The notes beneath the pieces are model-generated. The model saw only the letters and a list, made by a program, of their open reading frames with translations. It was not told the DNA's origin and did not search any database. A stretch of DNA of 39,576 bases from Sarcina ventriculi (GTDB taxonomy: Bacteria; Bacillota; Clostridia; Clostridiales; Clostridiaceae), in contig NZ_UAUL01000014.1 in the NCBI RefSeq assembly GCF_900456775.1, positions 1-39,576 of the forward strand. The letters run 5' to 3'. Below, piece by piece: positions 30,660 through 38,631 of this stretch. Position numbers and translations under genes: made by a program. The stretch's first letter is position 1; each line of letters opens with the position of its first letter.

Positions 30660-31598
30660 ATGGCTTATAAAGGTGGTTTTTTTAATGCTAAAGCAGTTGG
30701 GGGAGGATATGCTCCAACATATAACGCTTCGGATTTTAGTTCTTTTTTTAGTGGATTTATCGCTAATGGTGTATTCCCAAATGCCACTAATTCGGCAATG
30801 CAAGTTACACCAGGTAATGGATTATCCGTAAATGTAAATCTAGGAATTGCAGTAATAAATGGTAGATGGCTTAATAACTATAATTCTAGTAATGTTAGCT
30901 TAGCTAGTGCAGATTCTAATTATTCCCGTATAGATAACATAGTAGTAGAGCTAAACATGGCTAATCCTAGCATTACATTAACAGCAGTTACTGGTACGCC
31001 TTCCAGTAGTCCTACAGCACCCGACTTAATTAGCAATAGCACAGTTACACAATTATGTTTAGCGACCGTTCTAGTGCCAGCAAACGCTAATTCCGTAACC
31101 AGTAATAATATTACAGATACCCGTTCTAATCCACAATTATGTGGGTGGGCTAGTGCAAGTGCAGGCGAAAGCACACAATTAAATGCAATTTTAACAGACT
31201 TAAATAAAATTTATAATATAGTTTCTAAAGGAGTTCCAGTTTTTAGTACTACACAATACCCAAGTTCTATAAACCCTAGCATTATGGGGGATCTAGTTAA
31301 TTGGAATGTAACAACTGGGGAAAATGGCGGATTAAAAATCTATGCAACAGAATTAATTTTACAAAGTGGACAGATACAAGTTATAACCTTTCCTACCGCT
31401 TTTAATAAATATTGCTATCCAGTAATAACTCCAAGTGGAGTGCAAGCGAACGATGGGTGTTGGGAATTGCCAAGTTCCACTAATACCACCCCTTTCGGTA
31501 ATACAGCTTGTATTCCTGGCTGTTCTAACAGCCAAATAAAAGTATTTAACCCTTGGGGATTAACAGGCTCATTTTTTCTTGTAGTTGTAGGAGAATAG
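30660..31598 (+). CDS. Baseplate / receptor-binding protein candidate
   Basis: 312 aa. The N-terminus (GGFFNAKAVGGGYAPTYNAS, DFSSFFSGFIANGVFPNATN, MQVTPGNGLSVNVNLGIAVI) matches a common baseplate wedge module of Gram-positive siphoviruses. The C-terminal ~100 residues (after KGVPVFSTTQYPSS) are distinct and contain several Cys, probably the variable binding head. AAAGGAGGG precedes the ATG. A 65-bp gap before it contains a TATAAT, so a weak internal promoter is possible. Confidence 0.78.
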   Translation: MAYKGGFFNAKAVGGGYAPTYNASDFSSFFSGFIANGVFPNATNSAMQVTPGNGLSVNVNLGIAVINGRWLNNYNSSNVSLASADSNYSRIDNIVVELNMANPSITLTAVTGTPSSSPTAPDLISNSTVTQLCLATVLVPANANSVTSNNITDTRSNPQLCGWASASAGESTQLNAILTDLNKIYNIVSKGVPVFSTTQYPSSINPSIMGDLVNWNVTTGENGGLKIYATELILQSGQIQVITFPTAFNKYCYPVITPSGVQANDGCWELPSSTNTTPFGNTACIPGCSNSQIKVFNPWGLTGSFFLVVVGE

Positions 31599-31610
31599 GA
31601 GGTAAAGATC

Positions 31611-31943
31611 ATGAATTTATTTGCTACATATAATCCGACAGATTATAGTCTTACTGGATTTTATATAAACCAACCATTAAATAATTTTGTAGTTTTAACT
31701 GTAGAAACAAGGGATTACATAATACAAAACGAATTGAATCACCAAGTTTTTTTTCAAAACATTACGCCAGGTATGTTAATTACACAAGCTAATATATTAT
31801 TAAAAGAGTGCGAAATACTAGAAAACACTAGAACCAATCCTAGTACAGATTTCAGTACATTACACGCACAAGTTAATTTATTAGCGACACAAGTTTTAAC
31901 TTTAACTTTAGCTTTAAAGGAAGTTAACAATGCCCCAAACTAA
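31611..31943 (+). CDS. Small tail/baseplate protein, 110 aa
   Basis: MNLFATYNPTDYSLTGFYIN followed by beta strands, then a helical C-terminal part (TLHAQVNLLATQVLTLTLAL). Similar short proteins often lie beside the receptor-binding gene (XkdW-like place), but the family was not identified with certainty. The end overlaps the next gene by 14 nt. Confidence 0.6.
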   Translation: MNLFATYNPTDYSLTGFYINQPLNNFVVLTVETRDYIIQNELNHQVFFQNITPGMLITQANILLKECEILENTRTNPSTDFSTLHAQVNLLATQVLTLTLALKEVNNAPN

Positions 31944-33939
31944 TAATAATGCTATTTTAACTAGCGAATGTTTACAGGAAACAATAAAACTTGCAGAATT
32001 ATTTAATATTTTTAATGTAAACCAACCTTATACTAATCCTAATAGTTCTAATAATTCGGGTTCTTCCAATACTCCTTCTGTATCCCATAATTCTACTCCA
32101 TCGCAAAACTCAGGCAAAAAGTATGTATTTAATTCTAATATGCAAACAGCCCAAACCTTAAGCCAAACAGGGTGGGAAATATACGCTTTAGGAGATAATT
32201 CTAATTTAAGTTTAAGCTTAAATAATGGCTCGTTATTAGTCACAGAAATTAGTTCGGGAGATATTATCTCGGGTGGAACTCCAACCGATACTGTTGCGTC
32301 CATATATAATATAAACGATATTTCTTTAGTAGCAGATACGGAATATTATTTCGAGATCACTTTAAACTCCTCCGAAAAAAGAACTTTAACAGCTTATTTA
32401 TTAGAGCCTGGCGGAGGGTGGAATGTTGTGTCAAGTATGCAAACCATAGCTGTCCAAGAAGGAGAACAGACTTTAAGCACTAAGTTTACTCCTAACGCTA
32501 ATGTTACCTGTCAAATGTACATTAGCTTTGCTACAGATTGGAATACAACATACAATAATACAACTGTTAGCATTTCGAATGCCTGTGTGTATTCGCAACC
32601 TGTTACTTCTAATAATTCCAACTCCAATTCCTCTAGTTCATCAAGTTCACATTCTAGATCTTCGAAGAATAATTCTAGTGTTACAGCTAACGAAATTATT
32701 GCTTATGCGAAAACATTCTTAGGCGATCCATATGTTTGGGGAGGCACATCTCCAAATGGATTTGATTGTAGTGGATTTGTGCAATACGTATTTAAGCATT
32801 TTGGGATTTACTTGGAAAGAACAACATACCAACAGGTTACACAAGGTACTGCTGTTCCATTAAACGATATGCAACCAGGAGATTTAGTTTTTGAAATTGG
32901 TTCTGCTACAGCACCCGACCACGTTGGTATTTATTTAGGAAATAACCAAATAATAAATGCCGAAGACCCACAACATGGCGTATGTATTTCTAGCACCTAC
33001 GAAGTGGTTGCGTGTAGGAATGTGTTAAGTCTAGGGCAAGTTAATACCTCTAGCTATACGACTTATACAGTACAACCAGGAGATACTTTAAGTGGTATTG
33101 CAGAAAAGTATGGAGTAACAGTTCAACAGTTGCAACAATGGAATGATATTACTAATCCTAATGTAATAGATGTTGGACAAATAATAAAAATTTATAATGT
33201 TGGGAATGGTTCAAGCTCTTCAGGTACTACTAATAGTAATCCCCAAACATCTAGCCAAACTCAGCCATCGGATACCCAAGGAACGGTAACTACAGGTATG
33301 TATGGAAGCATTGTATCCCAAGGGGCATGTAATATTTATTCTAGCCCGAGTGATAGTAGTATTATTGGGAGTTTACAGGTAGGACAAAGATTTTATATTT
33401 CCTCCATAGAAGGTAATTTCTACGGTATTTCCAAACCCATGAATGGTTATATACCTGTAAATCAGACCTATGTTCAAACTTCTCCTATTACGACATTTTC
33501 CAATAACTTAATTAATTTTACAGCATCTTGGGAGGGCTTTTCTGCAACTCCATATCAAGATGGTGGAGGTAACTGGACAGTTGGATATGGACATTGTACT
33601 TATGGATTTAAGCCTGCCCCCGAAACACAAGCCTACGCTTGGCAACAGCTTAAAGACACATTACAAGGTTTATCCGACCAACTGGCTTATAAATACCCTT
33701 ATTTAAATCTCGCACAATGGGAGTTTGATGCAATAATAGATTTTAGCTTTAATTTAGGATTTCCTAGTTTTGAGGAATCCGATTTATTGCAAGATATACA
33801 AACTTGCCAATCCACAGGCTATATAGAGGGCGATTTTACAGCATGGGATCATATAGGCTACCAAGTGTCTAATGGCTTATTTAGGCGTAGAACAGCAGAA
33901 TACCAAATGTTTCTATGGCGTGAATATAATAACAATTAA
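31930..33939 (+). CDS. Five-module virion lysin: CBM-like, NlpC/P60, LysM, SH3b, GH24
   Basis: 669 aa. In order: short helix (1-30) and Ser/Asn linker; carbohydrate-binding-like beta sandwich (~64-222); NlpC/P60 peptidase (~252-365) with FDCSGF (C280) and PDHVGIYLG (H331); LysM (~377-423, YTVQPGDTLSGIAEKYGVTV); SH3b (~457-515); GH24 lysozyme (~525-669) with the E-x8-D-x5-T triad E535, D544, T550. It has both a peptide-cutting and a glycan-cutting domain. No signal peptide; its place before XkdX suggests a tail-tip component that opens the wall at infection. A role in release is also possible. The start overlaps the upstream gene. Confidence 0.92.
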   Translation: MPQTNNNAILTSECLQETIKLAELFNIFNVNQPYTNPNSSNNSGSSNTPSVSHNSTPSQNSGKKYVFNSNMQTAQTLSQTGWEIYALGDNSNLSLSLNNGSLLVTEISSGDIISGGTPTDTVASIYNINDISLVADTEYYFEITLNSSEKRTLTAYLLEPGGGWNVVSSMQTIAVQEGEQTLSTKFTPNANVTCQMYISFATDWNTTYNNTTVSISNACVYSQPVTSNNSNSNSSSSSSSHSRSSKNNSSVTANEIIAYAKTFLGDPYVWGGTSPNGFDCSGFVQYVFKHFGIYLERTTYQQVTQGTAVPLNDMQPGDLVFEIGSATAPDHVGIYLGNNQIINAEDPQHGVCISSTYEVVACRNVLSLGQVNTSSYTTYTVQPGDTLSGIAEKYGVTVQQLQQWNDITNPNVIDVGQIIKIYNVGNGSSSSGTTNSNPQTSSQTQPSDTQGTVTTGMYGSIVSQGACNIYSSPSDSSIIGSLQVGQRFYISSIEGNFYGISKPMNGYIPVNQTYVQTSPITTFSNNLINFTASWEGFSATPYQDGGGNWTVGYGHCTYGFKPAPETQAYAWQQLKDTLQGLSDQLAYKYPYLNLAQWEFDAIIDFSFNLGFPSFEESDLLQDIQTCQSTGYIEGDFTAWDHIGYQVSNGLFRRRTAEYQMFLWREYNNN

Positions 33940-33955
33940 AAAAGGAGGTGATTTA

Positions 33956-34078
33956 ATGGAGTTCCAATTTTTAAAAATGTTTTATGATGTTGGAGTATTT
34001 ACAAAAGTACAAATACAAGAATGCCTACAAAAAGGCTTAATAACTCAACAACAATACCAAGAAATTATTAACAGTTAG
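33956..34078 (+). CDS. xkdX: XkdX-family protein, 40 aa
   Basis: MEFQFLKMFYDVGVFTKVQI ... ITQQQYQEIINS: the compact YD-G-(Y/F)TK and Q(Y)xEI pattern of XkdX, a very short protein regularly placed between tail and lysis genes in low-GC phages. AAAGGAGG precedes the ATG. Role unknown. Confidence 0.85.
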   Translation: MEFQFLKMFYDVGVFTKVQIQECLQKGLITQQQYQEIINS

Positions 34079-34089
34079 GAGGTAGAGCC

Positions 34090-34284
34090 ATGGAGGAAAC
34101 TCTGCATGACCACGAAAAGCGTATCTCGGAGTTGGAAAAAACTTCGATACGAACAGAAGAACGCCATAATAATCTAATGGAAAAATTAGATAATTTAACA
34201 GGGATTTTAAAGTGGGTGGGCATAACTTCGGCTGGGGCAATGGTGAGTATTTTTATATTTGTAATACAACAAAATTTAAAATAG
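34090..34284 (+). CDS. xhlA: XhlA-like holin-associated membrane protein
   Basis: 64 aa. A charged coiled-coil N-terminus (HDHEKRISELEKTSIRTEER) leads to one C-terminal TM helix (GAMVSIFIFVIQQNL), the XhlA/hemolysin XhlA layout. XhlA acts with the holin and endolysin in lysis in PBSX-type systems. AGGAGG precedes the ATG; it is 10 nt before the lysozyme gene. Confidence 0.85.
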   Translation: MEETLHDHEKRISELEKTSIRTEERHNNLMEKLDNLTGILKWVGITSAGAMVSIFIFVIQQNLK

Positions 34285-34294
34285 AGGTGATCAC

Positions 34295-35092
34295 ATGAGA
34301 ATAAAAAATTTAAATTTAGCAATATGCAAAGATGATAAAACAGGAGAATTTTACTTTAATGTAGATATTCCTGTAGATCCTAAAACTACTAACATAGAAA
34401 CTGTAAAACCCGAACCAGTAACTCCAGTAGAACAATGTATCTATAACTATGGTGTTACTAATGCTTCTAATGTAGGACTAAATGTAAGACAAGCCCCTAA
34501 TGTAAATTCTCCCGTTATAGGAGGACTACAAACTGGACGCAGATTTAAGATTGTATCTAAGGTGGATAATTGGTATCAAATCAGCGAACCGTTTAATGGA
34601 TATATAGATGCAGATTTTACCCAAGTTAGTCCAGATATAACAACAGTTTCGCAAAAATTAGTGGAATTTACAGCTAGCTACGAAGGTTTTAGTCCTACAG
34701 CGTACCAAGATGCAGGCGGAAATTGGACAATAGGTTACGGATTCTGCTATTACAATAACAAGCCTAATTTTACCCTAACCGAAACCCAAGCCAAAACAAT
34801 TTTAGAAAACAAATTGAATGAAGTAGCCTTACAAATTACTCCTTTAACCCAAGGATTAAATTTAAACCAAAATGAATTTGATTCTCTTGTCGATTTTGCT
34901 TACAACCTTGGTGTCGATGCTCTTAAAAATTCCGATTTACTTGCAAATATAAAAACTTGCGATAATAACGCGATTATAACAGCCGATTTTACAGCATGGG
35001 ATCATTGCGATGGAGTCGTCTTACCTGGGTTGCAAAAACGTAGAGAAAACGAAGCAATATTATTCTTAACAGGCGAATATATAAATAATTAG
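34295..35092 (+). CDS. Endolysin: SH3b plus GH24 lysozyme
   Basis: 265 aa. An N-terminal ~45-residue extension, SH3b (~48-108; NVGLNVRQAPNVNSPVIGGL), and a GH24 lysozyme (~120-265) with E130, D139 and T145 in the E-x8-D-x5-T spacing. It cuts the glycan strands of peptidoglycan. No signal peptide, so release should need a holin. It is clearly paralogous to residues 455-669 of the upstream lysin, including the DFTAWDH and (F/K)xRR motifs. It lies between XhlA-like and one-TM genes, forming the lysis cassette. Confidence 0.93.
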   Translation: MRIKNLNLAICKDDKTGEFYFNVDIPVDPKTTNIETVKPEPVTPVEQCIYNYGVTNASNVGLNVRQAPNVNSPVIGGLQTGRRFKIVSKVDNWYQISEPFNGYIDADFTQVSPDITTVSQKLVEFTASYEGFSPTAYQDAGGNWTIGYGFCYYNNKPNFTLTETQAKTILENKLNEVALQITPLTQGLNLNQNEFDSLVDFAYNLGVDALKNSDLLANIKTCDNNAIITADFTAWDHCDGVVLPGLQKRRENEAILFLTGEYINN

Positions 35093-35105
35093 GAGGCATA
35101 CGTAA

Positions 35106-35351
35106 ATGGATACTAATTACATAACATTAGGTGTAGCAGTAGTAGGCTTTGTGTCTACTCTACTTACCCATAAATACCATATAAATTTACATTCCAAGAA
35201 ACTAGAATCTATAGAAAAAGATTTATCTAATGTATTAACAGCAGTAAATAAAATAACAGATATTACAGACCCAAAGCTTTCTCCTATTGTTAAAGATGCT
35301 AATACCATTTTAGAAACAGTAGAACAGGAAGAATCCCCAAGGTTAGGCTAA
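35106..35351 (+). CDS. Small one-TM protein, putative holin-like
   Basis: 81 aa. An N-terminal hydrophobic segment (YITLGVAVVGFVSTLLTH, ~5-22) is followed by a charged helical tail (~30-75; SKKLESIEKDLSNVL). AGGAGG lies before the ATG, 13 nt after the endolysin stop. Size, single TM and place suggest a holin or lysis regulator, but no family is recognised. Confidence 0.65.
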   Translation: MDTNYITLGVAVVGFVSTLLTHKYHINLHSKKLESIEKDLSNVLTAVNKITDITDPKLSPIVKDANTILETVEQEESPRLG

Positions 35352-35413
35352 TAATTTAATATATTTAATGCCCAATTACCATTATATAATAAAATTAGAA
35401 AGGGGGTGTTACT

Positions 35414-35575
35414 ATGGCTATCGGAAGAAGAAAAAGAAAAAGAACGTCCAGAACTCACGCTTATGCGTATGGTTATGTAAGAAAAAGAACTACACATAGA
35501 AAAAGAAGAGCTAAAAAATCTACTTCTAAAAAGAAAAAATTAGAAGTACATGTACATCTTAAACATCATTATTAA
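35414..35575 (+). CDS. Small highly basic protein, 53 aa, end of late operon
   Basis: MAIGRRKRKRTSRTHAYAYG, then YVRKRTTHRKRRAKKSTSKK and a KLEVHVHLKHHY tail. About 25 of 53 residues are Lys, Arg or His. A strong AGGGGGTG ribosome binding site and an intrinsic terminator directly after the stop mark it as the last gene of the late operon. A DNA- or RNA-binding role, such as a protamine-like packaged protein, is possible; no family recognised. Confidence 0.75.
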   Translation: MAIGRRKRKRTSRTHAYAYGYVRKRTTHRKRRAKKSTSKKKKLEVHVHLKHHY

Positions 35576-35583
35576 AAAAGAGA

Positions 35584-35608
35584 ACCTCCATATACTGGAG
35601 GTCTTTTT
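35584..35608 (+). terminator. Late-operon terminator
   Basis: ACCTCCA / TGGAGGT stem with a 5-nt loop, followed by CTTTTT. It lies 8 nt after the basic protein stop. Confidence 0.88.
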
Positions 35609-35609
35609 A

Positions 35610-35639
35610 TTGTTACCACTACTTGTAATATGCTATAAT
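35610..35639 (+). promoter_or_regulatory. Promoter of the XRE regulator
   Basis: TTGTTA (35610-35615) and TGCTATAAT (extended -10; TATAAT 35634-35639) with 18-nt spacing, directly after the late terminator. It gives the XRE gene its own expression. Confidence 0.75.
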
Positions 35640-35666
35640 TAATATAAGAATATACGAGGTGTGAAC

Positions 35667-35873
35667 ATGAAAAAACTACAACTTTTAAGAATAAAAGAAC
35701 GCTTAACAATAACACAATTAGGGGAAAAAACAGGAATTAGTCCATCCTATTTAAGCCAATTGGAAAGAGGTAAAAAAAGCAATCCAAGCTTACCAGTCTT
35801 AAATACTTTAGCAAAAGAATTTAAAGTACCAGTTACAGTCTTGTTTTGCGATTTTGCAGATATACATATATAA
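35667..35873 (+). CDS. XRE-family HTH regulator, 68 aa
   Basis: Almost the whole protein is one Cro/CI-type HTH: MKKLQLLRIKERLTITQLGE, KTGISPSYLSQLERGKKSNP, then SLPVLNTLAKEFKVPVTVLF. AGGTG lies just upstream of the ATG. It is monocistronic between two terminators and faces the convergent early operon whose last genes include an ImmA/IrrE peptidase. XRE plus ImmA pairs act as repressor and its inactivating protease in ICEBs1 and several phages; here they are convergent rather than in one operon. Confidence 0.9.
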   Translation: MKKLQLLRIKERLTITQLGEKTGISPSYLSQLERGKKSNPSLPVLNTLAKEFKVPVTVLFCDFADIHI

Positions 35874-35897
35874 AAAAAGTGGGGTTAATCCCCACTT
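35872..35897 (-). terminator. Early-operon terminator
   Basis: On the minus strand the AAGTGGGG / CCCCACTT hairpin is followed by T7. It stops leftward early transcription and protects the convergent XRE gene. Confidence 0.85.
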
Positions 35898-35915
35898 AAT
35901 TTCTTATAAGCTACT

Positions 35916-36098
35916 TTATTTAAACTTTTTCTTTCCATGTTTCCATTTTCTTTCTAGCCAACTTAATTTATCTAAATTTCTCAATCTTATCATTTCCGTA
36001 AAGAATAGTAATGTTGGTTCAAAAATAGGATTTTTTTCTTCTTTTCTAATTTCTCTTTTTAATCTTTTTTTCTCTTTTAGATAATAACGTTTTTTCAT
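35916..36098 (-). CDS. Small basic hypothetical protein, 60 aa
   Basis: Starts MKKRYYLKEKKRLKREIRKE, then NPIFEPTLLFFTEMIRLRNL and DKLSWLERKWKHGKKKFK. AGGAGCG lies before the ATG. Last gene of the early operon. The left copy has one T fewer near the 3' end and reads 10 residues longer (1124-1336); which is true needs raw reads. No family recognised. Confidence 0.6.
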   Translation of the reverse strand: MKKRYYLKEKKRLKREIRKEEKNPIFEPTLLFFTEMIRLRNLDKLSWLERKWKHGKKKFK

Positions 36099-36323
36099 AC
36101 TCGCACGCTCCTTTTTTTCACCTTTCTTTATTTTGTCCACAACCAATCTAACAATCTTAAATAGTCTTCAAATTCTGTTTGTGTTAATTCCTCTATATCC
36201 TTCTTTCCCATTCCAAATTCTTCTTCTGTTTCCCTTATATATTCTCGATATGTTTGTTCGTTAGAACCACTTCATTTCATTTTCTGCTAACTCATCTGAA
36301 ATTGAGAGTTCTTTATTATTTAG
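36099..36323 (-). other. Region with a broken small gene
   Basis: No intact gene over ~225 nt. On the minus strand two pieces read ELAENEMKWF (ending in a stop at ~36260) and, in another frame, NEQTYREYIRETEEEFGMGK on to LLDWLWTK (stop at 36128). Removing one base at the junction joins them into one acidic frame. Both repeat copies share the interruption, so it may be a true frameshift or a systematic error. A 27-aa frame from the ATG at 36211 is the largest uninterrupted candidate. Confidence 0.45.
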
Positions 36324-36848
36324 TTAAGTCCATAGCTTTAATGTTTTCCCTCGTGCATTAACAACTTCTATCGACACATCAAATTCATCAGATATATTTT
36401 TTAAATTATAATAGTTATCTTCAATATTTTCATTTGCAACTTTTATAAATTCTGATTTTGGCATTAAAAATGCTCCCGCAAATTCATTTGCTTCAGATTC
36501 ATACTCAGTATAAGGTATATTTGTATTTCTAGCATGACTTGTTCCTATTTCTATATTATTCCATTTTTCTTCATCTAGGTAATTCATATGAAGAAATAAA
36601 TGACCTAATTCATGTGCTATTGAAAATCTTATCCTTTGATAGTTGGAAACATCTGATAGAGATATTTCGAAATTATCATCTGAGGATTTTGTTATAGTAA
36701 CTTCATTAAAACTGGAATAATCTTTTATTATATTTCCATTTAAATCTTTTACAATAGTTTCAATATTAAATTTATTTTTTGTAATATTTAAAAGAACTCT
36801 AATTTCTTCGGCAATATTATTTATTATATCTCTTTTTTTATGGTTCAT
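36324..36848 (-). CDS. ImmA/IrrE-family metallopeptidase
   Basis: 174 aa. Zinc-binding HELGH at 79-83, third-ligand segment EYESEANEFAGAFLMP at ~115-130, and a C-terminal helical part (YYNLKNISDEFDVSIEVVNA). This is the peptidase that cleaves XRE-type repressors in ICEBs1-like systems. The partner here would be the XRE protein at 35667 or another regulator. Its ATG overlaps the TGA of a 21-codon frame, so translation may be coupled to it. Located near the end of the early operon. Only this copy is intact. Confidence 0.9.
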   Translation of the reverse strand: MNHKKRDIINNIAEEIRVLLNITKNKFNIETIVKDLNGNIIKDYSSFNEVTITKSSDDNFEISLSDVSNYQRIRFSIAHELGHLFLHMNYLDEEKWNNIEIGTSHARNTNIPYTEYESEANEFAGAFLMPKSEFIKVANENIEDNYYNLKNISDEFDVSIEVVNARGKTLKLWT

Positions 36849-36910
36849 AGGATACTCTCCAATTCCAATATATCTTCTTTTAAATCGTCAAAAACTTTCC
36901 ATCTTTTCAT
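36845..36910 (-). CDS. 21-aa leader-like peptide upstream of ImmA
   Basis: MKRWKVFDDLKEDILELESI plus L, with GGTGAAG before the ATG, and a TGA that overlaps the ImmA start (CTATGA). It may serve only to couple translation. Present in both repeat copies without change. Confidence 0.5.
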   Translation of the reverse strand: MKRWKVFDDLKEDILELESIL

Positions 36911-36919
36911 TTTCTTCAC

Positions 36920-37114
36920 CTACCCTAACAACAAATGTGCATTTTCCATTATTCTTACATACTCTTTTCTATGTTCATTCATACCACCATTTTCTTCTAT
37001 TCTTTGCAGTAAATCCTCTAGAGTCATTCCGCTTTTACAACCTATATTACACTTTATAATATTGTTCATATCTTTATAAACTGTTATTAACCTATTTTCG
37101 CATTGGATATACAA
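36920..37114 (-). CDS. Hypothetical protein, ~64 aa or longer, start uncertain
   Basis: The frame contains CENRLITVYKDMNNIIKCNI, GCKSGMTLEDLLQRIEENGG and RKEYVRIMENAHLLLG. No start has a good ribosome binding site: TTG at 37114 and ATG at ~37069 are both weak. The frame remains open upstream toward ~37166, reading a Gly/Lys segment (KKGTHLGKVYENF), so the true start may be further upstream past a homopolymer error. No family recognised. Confidence 0.5.
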   Translation of the reverse strand: MYIQCENRLITVYKDMNNIIKCNIGCKSGMTLEDLLQRIEENGGMNEHRKEYVRIMENAHLLLG

Positions 37115-37179
37115 AATGTTTTTAAAATTTTCATAAACCTTACCAAGATGCGTTCCTTTTTTTATTTCTATCTCTCCAT

Positions 37180-37263
37180 TTATTTAAATACGACTATTAC
37201 AGCTATCACAAAGGCAATTCCTAAAGTAATTATCCAAAAAATATTAAGTTGTTTATCTGTCAT
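37180..37263 (-). CDS. 27-aa single-TM micropeptide (duplicate copy)
   Basis: Identical to 2418-2501; described there. Confidence 0.65.
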   Translation of the reverse strand: MTDKQLNIFWIITLGIAFVIAVIVVFK

Positions 37264-37633
37264 AATTTTCTCCTTTAAGTTCTTTACACATTTTTTTCCA
37301 ATCATTTAATTCATCTCTTAAAAAATATATTTTAGTTACTAATTCCCTATTATCTTTTTCTAACTCTTCTTTTGTCTGTTTTGCCTTTATTGCCCAATTA
37401 ACTAGACTTTCATATTTTTCTTCTAATTCATCAAGTTCGGAATCTTTTAATATTAGCTCATCTTCTAATTCCTCGATTCTCTCCATTAAATCGTCCACAC
37501 AAGGCTTTTTATAAGCTTGTCTATATTTATCATGTACGAAGATAATTTCTTCCTCAGAAAGGGGGATAACCTCCTTTCCGTTTACTTGTATGCTAAACAA
37601 ATGTCCTTGTTGTAATAAATCAAAATTAACCAT
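37253..37633 (-). CDS. Coiled-coil early protein (duplicate copy)
   Basis: Identical to 2491-2871; same preferred start behind AAGGAGG. Confidence 0.75.
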   Translation of the reverse strand: MVNFDLLQQGHLFSIQVNGKEVIPLSEEEIIFVHDKYRQAYKKPCVDDLMERIEELEDELILKDSELDELEEKYESLVNWAIKAKQTKEELEKDNRELVTKIYFLRDELNDWKKMCKELKGENYDR

Positions 37634-37705
37634 TTTTTTATTCCTCCTTAAAATTTCTATAATCTTATCTTTTTTTATTCCTGTTATCGTTACCATTTAT
37701 ATTAC

Positions 37706-37852
37706 CTACTTCTCTACTTCCCATCTTTGTATATATAACAAGTTTCCTAAGTCTTCTATTATGTAGTTACCAGTTAAACTTTTTGTAATTTTCATTTTCT
37801 GTTTAAACGTTTTATATGGGATTACTTCTATTATTTTTAACAACTTATTCAT
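37706..37852 (-). CDS. Small hypothetical protein, 48 aa (duplicate copy)
   Basis: Identical to 2944-3090, including the TGATG overlap with the helicase loader. Confidence 0.65.
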   Translation of the reverse strand: MNKLLKIIEVIPYKTFKQKMKITKSLTGNYIIEDLGNLLYIQRWEVEK

Positions 37853-38631
37853 CACATAAACTCTCTTAATCTGTAATTACAATCTTCCTTAAAAACCACT
37901 CCAAATCTTTTACCACAGCACTCTAAAATACGCCCTCCAAGTGCTTCATCGAGCTGTATTAATAGGTGTGGAGTACACTCCGTACTTATTAAAGTTGGTA
38001 AGTAGTTAAGGTATCTATAATTTAATATTTCGTAAATGTATTTCAGATCAGATTCTTTTAATTCTCCTATTAATTTTCCACTTCTAATCTTATCCTTAAA
38101 TAAATCATCGATTATAAGCACTCTAGCACCCTTGTAGCGATTGATTAATTTATTATAGTGTTCTATATCTAATACACTACTTTTCAACTCTCTAATGGCT
38201 TCTAAATAGGGCATATACACAACAGGAATTTTTTTATCTAATAATGCTTTACCAATAGCAGTTATAATATGTGTCTTGCCAGCCCCACTTTGTCCCATAA
38301 CGCAGAACCCATTACCTCTATTTTTTTCTATACTATTAAAACTTTTAATATAATCAATAGCTTTATCCCTAGCTTGTCTAGTTATATCATTATAAGATTC
38401 ATACTCTTTTAGCATTTTCAGATCTTTTGGATTTACACCAAAGTTTGTCCAAAGTCTATTTACATAATCTAATTCAGCACATTCACAACGCTTGTATCTG
38501 CCATTGTGTTCCACAAAACCAGTATCACTACATTTATTACACTTGTACACTTGTTTAGAAGCAAGAGAAGTCGTATTTTGGCTTTGCGCTTGTTCTATTA
38601 TCTTTTTTAATATTCCTTGCATTAGTTCCAT
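37852..38631 (-). CDS. dnaC: DnaC/IstB-like helicase loader (duplicate copy)
   Basis: Identical 259-aa protein to 3090-3869; described there. Confidence 0.92.
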   Translation of the reverse strand: MELMQGILKKIIEQAQSQNTTSLASKQVYKCNKCSDTGFVEHNGRYKRCECAELDYVNRLWTNFGVNPKDLKMLKEYESYNDITRQARDKAIDYIKSFNSIEKNRGNGFCVMGQSGAGKTHIITAIGKALLDKKIPVVYMPYLEAIRELKSSVLDIEHYNKLINRYKGARVLIIDDLFKDKIRSGKLIGELKESDLKYIYEILNYRYLNYLPTLISTECTPHLLIQLDEALGGRILECCGKRFGVVFKEDCNYRLREFM

